64,000 nt of DNA from positions 1 to 64,000 of the forward strand of contig JAZLLK010000087.1 of NCBI GenBank assembly GCA_045598105.1, in the 5' to 3' direction. This DNA comes from UBA1205 sp045598105. Its GTDB lineage: Bacteria > Bacteroidota > Bacteroidia > Bacteroidales > WCHB1-69. Shown in pieces: positions 57,907 to 64,000 of the stretch (position 1 is its first letter; each line of letters starts with the position of its first letter). The notes below the pieces were generated by a model. It searched no databases. It saw only the letters and a program-made list of their open reading frames with translations, and was not told where the DNA came from. Made by a program: the position numbers and the translations under genes.

Positions 57907-58491
57907 ATGAAAAAGCATATTTTGTTATGTATATACATTGTATGTGCAGGGAGTATTATTGCTCAAAATAAGTTACAGGGTTTTAGTGGCGGAATGATGC
58001 TGCATACCGGGTACTTACAGGGTGAAATATTACAGGTAAATAATGTATTTAAAGGGGCACCTTTTGGTTTGGGAGGGGTAGCCCGTTTGCATTTAGGTCA
58101 ACATTGGATGTTGGGAGCGGAAGGGTATGTATCAACATTAAAGCAAATGAAAAACGGGAGTTATATTAAATATTGTTGGGGCGGCATACTGGGTGTGTTT
58201 TATTGGCAATTTGAGCATGTAATGCCTTATGTGGGAATAATGGCGGGAGGTGGAAGTCAAACCGGTTTTTTACTTTTTTCCGGAAGTAAGGATGATTGGG
58301 AAGTTGAAGAGTATGCAATATTTCACAAACAGGCTTTTGGGGCTGTAAATCCGTTTATAGGTTGTGATTTTATTCTTACTTCTTTTTTACATCTTACGTT
58401 AAAAATGGATTGTTTAAACGGATTTACAAGTTATGGGTTGGTAAAACCCATGGGGCCTCGATTATATATAGGGTGTATATTTTATAGGTAG
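57907..58491 (+). CDS. Probable outer-membrane beta-barrel protein
   Basis: 194 residues. Signal peptide about 1-19 (ending IIAQ). The body alternates short strands rich in Gly and aromatic residues (GFSGGMMLHTGYLQGEIL, FGLGGVARLHLGQHWMLG, PYVGIMAGGGSQTGF) and ends with an aromatic residue before the last Arg (IFYR), as in small 8-stranded barrels. No family is recognised. Cotranscribed with bcp; no functional link is evident. Confidence 0.6.
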   Translation: MKKHILLCIYIVCAGSIIAQNKLQGFSGGMMLHTGYLQGEILQVNNVFKGAPFGLGGVARLHLGQHWMLGAEGYVSTLKQMKNGSYIKYCWGGILGVFYWQFEHVMPYVGIMAGGGSQTGFLLFSGSKDDWEVEEYAIFHKQAFGAVNPFIGCDFILTSFLHLTLKMDCLNGFTSYGLVKPMGPRLYIGCIFYR

Positions 58492-58494
58492 GAG

Positions 58495-59223
58495 TTATCG
58501 TTTGAGTATGAATTTTTCACCCAAATATACTTTTTTTACTTTTTCGTCTTCGGCCAGTATTTCAGGCGTACCGCTACGGAATACGCTTCCGTTTACCAAT
58601 ATGTAGGCGTAGTCGGTAATGGCTAAGGTTTCATCTACATTATGGTCTGTAATGAGGATGCCTATATTTTTTTCTTTCAGCTTGGCTACTATGGATTGAA
58701 TATCTTCCACCGCTATGGGGTCCACACCGGCAAAGGGTTCATCCAGCAGTATAAAATTAGGACCGGTAGCCAGGCTGCGGGCTATTTCGGTACGACGGCG
58801 TTCACCTCCTGACAGCTGGCGACCCTGGCTTTTGCGAATACGCTGCAGGCCAAATTCATCCAGCAGACTTTCTAATTTGTCGTTTTGTTCTTTTTTGGTA
58901 AGCCGGGTAAACTGGAGTACGCTGCGTATGTTATCTTCTACTGTCATGGTACGAAATACCGAGGCTTCCTGTGCCAAATAGCCTATACCCATACGTGCCC
59001 GCTGGTACATGGGCATTTCGGTAATGTTAATGTCATTAAGATATACTTTACCCGAATAAGGCTTAATAAGCCCTACTATGGTGTAAAACGATGTGGTTTT
59101 ACCGGCACCGTTAGGTCCTAGCAGCCCTACTATTTGCCCTTGTTTTACTTCTATGCTTACATCGTTTACTACCATGCGGTTATGGTATTTTTTGAAAATA
59201 GATTCGGTACGAAGTATATCCAT
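58495..59223 (-). CDS. lptB: LPS export ABC transporter ATP-binding protein LptB
   Basis: 242 residues from the ATG at 59223; an in-frame ATG 150 bases upstream would add 50 residues that cross the promoter, so it was rejected. Walker A GPNGAGKTT, signature LSGGERRRTEIARSLA, Walker B FILLDEPFAGVDP and the H-loop ITDHNV are complete. It powers LPS transport by LptFG at the inner membrane. Promoter TAATTTTG gives a very short leader. No other lpt gene is adjacent. Confidence 0.93.
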   Translation of the reverse strand: MDILRTESIFKKYHNRMVVNDVSIEVKQGQIVGLLGPNGAGKTTSFYTIVGLIKPYSGKVYLNDINITEMPMYQRARMGIGYLAQEASVFRTMTVEDNIRSVLQFTRLTKKEQNDKLESLLDEFGLQRIRKSQGRQLSGGERRRTEIARSLATGPNFILLDEPFAGVDPIAVEDIQSIVAKLKEKNIGILITDHNVDETLAITDYAYILVNGSVFRSGTPEILAEDEKVKKVYLGEKFILKR

Positions 59224-59246
59224 ATTATATATATATTGTGTGGCTG

Positions 59247-59254
59247 CAAAATTA
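59247..59254 (-). promoter_or_regulatory. lptB promoter -7 element
   Basis: TAATTTTG followed by GCAGCC on the minus strand, 23 bases before the lptB start; it decides against the longer N terminus. Confidence 0.5.
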
Positions 59255-59349
59255 GCATTTTTATTTGAAGCGTACCTGCTTAAGAAAAAAATAAATGTGA
59301 AGCTGTCTTTTTTTGTTAAAAAGTGGACGGGTGGTCTATAAAAAAATTG

Positions 59350-59357
59350 TACTTTTG
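59350..59357 (+). promoter_or_regulatory. purL promoter -7 element
   Basis: TACTTTTG followed by GCAAT, 33 bases before the start. Confidence 0.55.
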
Positions 59358-59390
59358 CAATATATATTTTCATAAAAAATCATATTGCAA

Positions 59391-62300
59391 ATGATAGTAT
59401 TTTTTCAAAAGGAGTCCACTTATTATATAGTTGAGACAGAGCACGCTTTTAATGCAGAAGAGCAGTTGAAGTTATCCTGGCTGTTCTCCGGTGCCAAAAT
59501 AATGGAGCAGAACATGATAGAGGGTGTATTTATAGGTCCTCGTAAAGAAATGATAACCCCTTGGAGTACCAATGCGGTGGAAATAACCCAAAATATAGGT
59601 TTGAAAGGCATAAGCAGAATAGAACAATTTGAAAAAGTATTGTCTCCGGAACCTGATGTTACTGCCGAAGCGTATGCGAATAAGATATATGATCCTATGT
59701 TGCAAAATGTATATATAGGCTTGTACCAAAGCACATTTGAGCAAACCATGAAAGCCGAGCCCATAAAATACATAGATGATTTGCATGCATATACTAAGGA
59801 AGAGGGCTTAGCATTAAGTGAAAAGGAAATGGAGTATTTGGAAGGCTTGTCCCAAAGGCTGGGCCGTAAGCTTACCGATTCGGAAATATTCGGTTTTTCA
59901 CAAGTGAATTCGGAACATTGTCGTCATAAAATATTTGGCGGTACATTCATTATAGATGGTGAAACCATGCCGGACTCCTTATTCGGTATGATAAAAAAGA
60001 CCTCTAAGGAGCATCCTAATCGTTTGGTATCAGCATATAAAGATAATGTAGCCTTTGTGGAGGGGCCTCAGGCGGTTCAATTTGCTCCGGCTTCTGCCGA
60101 TAAGGCCGATTGGTTTGGTGTAAAAGATATAAATACCGTAATATCTCTTAAGGCCGAAACGCATAATTTTCCCACTACGGTAGAGCCCTTTAACGGAGCT
60201 GCTACCGGTTCGGGTGGTGAAATAAGGGATCGTATGGCCGGTGGTATAGGTTCTATTCCTATGGCCGGTACGGCGGTGTATATGACATCATATCCCCGTA
60301 ATGACGAGCACAAGCCATGGGAAAAGAATATAGAAGCCCGTAAATGGTTATATCAAACTCCGGAAGAAATACTCATTAAAGCATCAAACGGAGCCAGTGA
60401 TTTTGGTAATAAATTCGGACAACCGCTTATATGCGGTTCATTGCTTACCTTTGAGCATACCGAAAATAAAAAGATATATGGCTTTGATAAAGTTATTATG
60501 CTTGCCGGCGGCATAGGTTTTGCCAATAAGGACCATGCTATTAAGCATGAGGCCGAGCCGGGTGAGAAGGTAGTGGTATTGGGCGGTGATAATTATCGTA
60601 TAGGTATGGGTGGCGGTGCCGTATCATCGGTAGCTACAGGTGAATTTTCTAAAATGATAGAATTGAATGCCGTGCAGCGTTCTAATCCCGAAATGCAGAA
60701 ACGTGTATTCAACGTGGTGAGGGCACTTACCGAAAATGAAACCAATCCCATAGTAAGCATACATGACCATGGTGCCGGCGGGCATTTGAACTGTTTGTCG
60801 GAATTGTTGGAAGAAACCGGTGGAAAAATAGATATAGACCAATTACCGGTAGGTGATAAAACATTATCGGCTAAAGAAATAGTGGGTAATGAGTCACAGG
60901 AAAGAATGGGTTTACTGCTACATGATGAAAATGTGGAAGAATTGCACCGCATAGCCGAACGCGAGCGAGCTCCCATGTATGTGGTAGGTGAATCTACTAA
61001 TAATCACATGCTGGTATTTGAGCAAAAGCAGGCCGGAACTACACCTATTAACTTAACCATGAGTGACATGTTAGGTAATCCTCCTAAAACTGTTATACAA
61101 GATGTAACCGTACCTACCGAGTATAAGCCGGTAAATACTGTCCACGCTCAGGTGGAGCAGGCCGTAGCCGATGTATTCCGCTTGGAGGCTGTAGGCTGCA
61201 AGGATTGGCTTACCAATAAGGTGGACCGTTCCGTTACCGGTAAAATAGCCCGTCAGCAGTGTTGCGGTTCTTTACAGTTGCCATTGAGTGACTTAGGCGC
61301 TGTAGCCATAGATTATCATGGTACTAAAGGTATAGCCACTTCACTGGGGCATGCTCCTGCCACTGCTTTAATTAATGCGGAACATGGTTCGGTAATGTCA
61401 ATAAGTGAAGCGCTTACCAATATAGTATGGGCTCCGCTACAGGGGGGATTAAATGCCGTATCATTGAGTGCCAATTGGATGTGGCCCAGCAAGAACAAAG
61501 GAGAAGATGCCCGCCTGTATAAGGCTGTGCGTGCCGCTTCGGATTTTGCCTGTCAATTAGGTATTAATATACCTACAGGTAAGGATTCATTGTCTATGAC
61601 CCAAAAGTATCCTGACGGCAAGGTAGTGTATTCACCCGGTACTATTATAGCTACAGCAGTAGGTGAGGTGGAAGATGTGAAAAAAATAGTAACGCCTAAT
61701 GTAAAATTGCAGGATGAAAGCCGCATGGTATATATTGATTTTTCTTCTGACAGCTTTAAATTGGGTGGTAGCAGTTATGCGCAAACTCAAAATATGCTGG
61801 GTAATGAAACGCCTACAGTTAAAGATGTAAATTACTTTAAACAGGCCTTTGCTGCCATACAATCACTAATACAAAGCGGAAAAATATTGGCCGGTCATGA
61901 TATATCAGCCGGTGGTATGGTTACTGCCATGTTTGAAATGGTGTTTGGAGATAATTGTGTGGGCTTGGATATGAATTTGTCGGGTATGCCCGAAAAGGAT
62001 ATATTTAAAGTACTGTTTGCCGAAAATGCGGGTGTGCTTATACAAATAGCCAAAGACGATAATGAAGTGTTACCTTTCCTGAGTAAACAGGGCATACGTT
62101 ATGTGGAAATAGGTAAGGTAAATACCCGTTCACATCATGCGGTGGTTAATATAGCATTTGGGGACCATACTTATAAGTTCGGGGTAGATGAATATCGTGA
62201 TGTATGGTATGAATCATCTTATTTATTGGATTGTCGTCAGTCAGGTGATAAAAAGGCATTGGAACGTTATGACAATTATAAAAACCAGCAGCTTGTATAT

Positions 62301-63119
62301 CGTTTTCCTGACCATTTTACCGGTAAAATGGCTCAATATGGTATAGCCGAAGGCAAAACCAATGGAGTAAAAGCCGCCATAGTAAGAGAAAAAGGCACTA
62401 ATGGCGATAGGGAAATGGCATATAGCTTGTATTTGGCCGGTTTTGAGGTAAAGGATATACACGTAACCGACCTTATGTCGGGGCGTGAAAATTTGGAAGA
62501 TGTGAGCATGGTGGTGTTCCCCGGCGGCTTCTCCCATTCTGATGTATTGGGTTCGGCTAAGGGTTTTGCCAGCTCCTTCCTTTTCAATGATAATGCCAAA
62601 AATGCCCTGAAGAACTTTTTTGCCCGAAAAAATACCCTGAGTTTGGGTGTGTGTAACGGATGTCAGCTCATGGTGGAATTAGGGCTCATAGCTGATGCTC
62701 ATGACCAATTACGTCCTATAATGATGCACAATGATTCACATAAGTTTGAGTCAAACTTTGTAAATGTGGATATCACCGATAATCACTCTGTAATGCTGTC
62801 CTCGTTAAAGGGCAGCCGATTGGGTATATGGATAGCACATGGTGAAGGAAAATTCCATTTACCTTATGAGGAGGACCATTATCACATTCCTATGAAGTAC
62901 AGTTATTCTGCCTATCCGGGTAACCCTAACGGGTCGGCTTATAATGTGGCAGCCTTGTGTAGTGAAGACGGCAGGCATTTGGCCATGATGCCACACTTGG
63001 AAAGAGCTATATTCGGTTGGCAGTGGGGGTATTATCCTTCCAATAGGGAGCAGGATGAAGTATCTCCATGGATAGAGGCATTTGTAAATGCCCGTAAGTG
63101 GATAGAAGAGCATAAATGA
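59391..63119 (+). CDS. purL: Phosphoribosylformylglycinamidine synthase, large single-chain form
   Basis: 1242 residues from the ATG at 59391 (a TTG two codons earlier is possible). Domain order: N-terminal PurS-like part, linker with FGFSQVNSEHCRHKIFGG, two AIR-synthetase-like halves (KAETHNFPTTVEPFNGAATGSGGEIRD; SIHDHGAGGHLNCLSELL; HDISAGGMV) and a C-terminal glutamine amidotransferase with nucleophile Cys in LGVCNGCQLM and a PHLERAIF block. It makes FGAM in purine synthesis. Its stop overlaps the next start by two bases. Confidence 0.96.
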   Translation: MIVFFQKESTYYIVETEHAFNAEEQLKLSWLFSGAKIMEQNMIEGVFIGPRKEMITPWSTNAVEITQNIGLKGISRIEQFEKVLSPEPDVTAEAYANKIYDPMLQNVYIGLYQSTFEQTMKAEPIKYIDDLHAYTKEEGLALSEKEMEYLEGLSQRLGRKLTDSEIFGFSQVNSEHCRHKIFGGTFIIDGETMPDSLFGMIKKTSKEHPNRLVSAYKDNVAFVEGPQAVQFAPASADKADWFGVKDINTVISLKAETHNFPTTVEPFNGAATGSGGEIRDRMAGGIGSIPMAGTAVYMTSYPRNDEHKPWEKNIEARKWLYQTPEEILIKASNGASDFGNKFGQPLICGSLLTFEHTENKKIYGFDKVIMLAGGIGFANKDHAIKHEAEPGEKVVVLGGDNYRIGMGGGAVSSVATGEFSKMIELNAVQRSNPEMQKRVFNVVRALTENETNPIVSIHDHGAGGHLNCLSELLEETGGKIDIDQLPVGDKTLSAKEIVGNESQERMGLLLHDENVEELHRIAERERAPMYVVGESTNNHMLVFEQKQAGTTPINLTMSDMLGNPPKTVIQDVTVPTEYKPVNTVHAQVEQAVADVFRLEAVGCKDWLTNKVDRSVTGKIARQQCCGSLQLPLSDLGAVAIDYHGTKGIATSLGHAPATALINAEHGSVMSISEALTNIVWAPLQGGLNAVSLSANWMWPSKNKGEDARLYKAVRAASDFACQLGINIPTGKDSLSMTQKYPDGKVVYSPGTIIATAVGEVEDVKKIVTPNVKLQDESRMVYIDFSSDSFKLGGSSYAQTQNMLGNETPTVKDVNYFKQAFAAIQSLIQSGKILAGHDISAGGMVTAMFEMVFGDNCVGLDMNLSGMPEKDIFKVLFAENAGVLIQIAKDDNEVLPFLSKQGIRYVEIGKVNTRSHHAVVNIAFGDHTYKFGVDEYRDVWYESSYLLDCRQSGDKKALERYDNYKNQQLVYRFPDHFTGKMAQYGIAEGKTNGVKAAIVREKGTNGDREMAYSLYLAGFEVKDIHVTDLMSGRENLEDVSMVVFPGGFSHSDVLGSAKGFASSFLFNDNAKNALKNFFARKNTLSLGVCNGCQLMVELGLIADAHDQLRPIMMHNDSHKFESNFVNVDITDNHSVMLSSLKGSRLGIWIAHGEGKFHLPYEEDHYHIPMKYSYSAYPGNPNGSAYNVAALCSEDGRHLAMMPHLERAIFGWQWGYYPSNREQDEVSPWIEAFVNARKWIEEHK

Positions 63120-64000
63120 GAATAGGGTTTGACGCTAAGCGAGCATATTTTAATACCAGCGGATTGGGCAATTACAGCCGTAATATTATTACGGCTATAG
63201 TTGCTTCATATCCCTTACATCAGTATTATGCTTTTACTCCACCGGTATATAATAATATGTATAGTCCGGCAGGAGTAACCAGGGTAAGTCCGCAGTATGC
63301 CTGCATGGCCGGTGTGTGGCGTTATGCTCACATGGGTAAGGCAGCTAATGAGTTACACATAGATGTATTTCATGGGCTTAGTAATGAATTACCTAAGGAT
63401 ATTTCGGCCTGTAAGGCCAAAAAAATAGTTACCATACACGATACCATATATATGCGTTATCCGCAGTGGTATAAGTGGCATGACAGGCAAATGTATAGGC
63501 ATAAAACAGCCGGAGCCTGTGAAGTAGCAGATGTAATAGTAGCTGCCAGTGAGCAAACTAAAAGTGATATTATACAATATTTTAGGGCGTCTGAAAAAAA
63601 AATAGAGGTCGTGTATCAGCCTTGTAATCCGTTATTTACAGTATTGCCTACAGCCGATGATTGTGCTCGTGTGGCTTCCGCATATGCATTGCCGAATGAC
63701 TATGTGCTTATGGTAGGCAATATAGAACCCCGTAAAAATATAATGGCAGTAATACAGGCCATAGAACAATACATGCCACAGCAGTCACTGGTAATAGTAG
63801 GAAAAAACAATGCTTATGCGCAGCAATTGAAAGAATATGTAAAGCAGCACAACTTATCCGGCATACATTTTTGTCACGGGGTGAGCAATAATGAACTGTC
63901 GGCTATATACGCCATGGCAAAAGTATTGGTGTATCCTTCATGGTTTGAAGGTTTTGGTATACCTATTATAGAGGCCATGCATAGCGGAGTACCGGTAATT
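63116..64000 (+). CDS. Family 4 (GT-B) glycosyltransferase, 3' end outside window
   Basis: The frame is open to the window end, giving 295 residues. The N-terminal half opens MRIGFDAKRAYFNTSGLGNY, then ELHIDVFHGLSNELP and IHDTIYMRYPQWY; the donor-binding half has LMVGNIEPRKNIMAVIQAI, SLVIVGKNNAY, HFCHGVSNNELSAIYAMAKV and the diagnostic YPSWFEGFGIPIIEAMHSGVPVI with its E-x7-E. It likely builds a surface polysaccharide or LPS part. Its ATG overlaps the purL stop (ATGA), so it is translated with purL. Confidence 0.85.
   Translation, partial: MRIGFDAKRAYFNTSGLGNYSRNIITAIVASYPLHQYYAFTPPVYNNMYSPAGVTRVSPQYACMAGVWRYAHMGKAANELHIDVFHGLSNELPKDISACKAKKIVTIHDTIYMRYPQWYKWHDRQMYRHKTAGACEVADVIVAASEQTKSDIIQYFRASEKKIEVVYQPCNPLFTVLPTADDCARVASAYALPNDYVLMVGNIEPRKNIMAVIQAIEQYMPQQSLVIVGKNNAYAQQLKEYVKQHNLSGIHFCHGVSNNELSAIYAMAKVLVYPSWFEGFGIPIIEAMHSGVPVI

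Noticed and set aside
59224..59373. N-terminal extension of LptB by 50 residues
   Set aside because: It would cross the lptB promoter element, and the family starts at MDILRTESI.

Overview
The window is a stretch of chromosome from a low-GC member of the Bacteroidota, most likely Bacteroidales. The evidence is: repeated promoter elements of the Bacteroidota type (TAnnTTTG about 20-40 bases before many starts); three proteins with type IX secretion (T9SS) C-terminal sorting domains; a fused SecDF; a TopA with repeated C-terminal GRFGPY-type modules; the DUF4271-hemD-rnpA order; and the 29-residue basic AURKAIP1/COX24-type protein next to HU. Most genes are housekeeping. No prophage, insertion sequence or CRISPR array was seen.

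Layout. 1-5.3 kb: the end of a DUF1566-like protein, a candidate small RNA, then a leftward operon (RNase G, DUF4159 protein, S4 RNA-binding protein, SDR), the mini ribosomal-type protein and HU. 5.7-10.9 kb: rightward topA, a degenerate ureohydrolase, an SDR and comF. 11-17.3 kb: a T9SS cargo protein, a membrane-anchored AraC regulator, then a five-gene heterodisulfide-reductase-like (Hdr) redox operon; two 19-base direct repeats 21 bases apart lie between regulator and operon. 17.7-26 kb: nadA, yifB, an anti-sigma-like ATPase, ybeY, mnmG bracketed by two parS-like sites, a U32 peptidase-family protein, ssb and DUF2461. 26-30.5 kb (leftward): a ComEA-like protein, ccsA, mreB, purH. 30.6-33.7 kb: gmk, a glycosyltransferase, an acyltransferase, yidD, tRNA-Asp, mtgA. 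33.8-38.1 kb (leftward): a T9SS cargo protein, a secreted lipase-like hydrolase, a PQQ-propeller lipoprotein, and upstream a second candidate small RNA. 38.3-42.4 kb: a UDP-glucuronate decarboxylase, two glycosyltransferases and a Cys/Met-metabolism PLP enzyme. 42.5-44.3 kb: a type II restriction-modification pair whose nuclease gene is broken at its 5' end. 44.3-51.5 kb: an Mrp-NifX fusion, bifunctional nuclease, DUF4271, hemD, rnpA, secDF. 51.6-57.2 kb (leftward): tig-clpP-clpX, and panC-panD with a T9SS cargo protein. 57.4-64 kb: bcp, a barrel-like protein, lptB, purL and a glycosyltransferase cut by the window end.

How the genes work together. The window joins envelope building (lptB, mtgA, mreB, secDF, yidD, glycosyltransferases), protein quality control (tig-clpPX), nucleotide synthesis (purH, purL, gmk) and cofactor synthesis (nadA, panCD, hemD). 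The Hdr-like operon is a complete thiol/quinone-type electron-transfer set: HdrC-, HdrB- and HdrA-like soluble parts, a small ferredoxin, and a membrane cytochrome b-HdrD fusion.

Most worth following up: the two unannotated small RNAs with long closing stems, the parS pair around mnmG, the direct-repeat operator candidate between the AraC gene and the Hdr operon, the Hdr-like operon itself, the broken restriction gene beside an intact methyltransferase, and the ureohydrolase that has lost three of six metal ligands.
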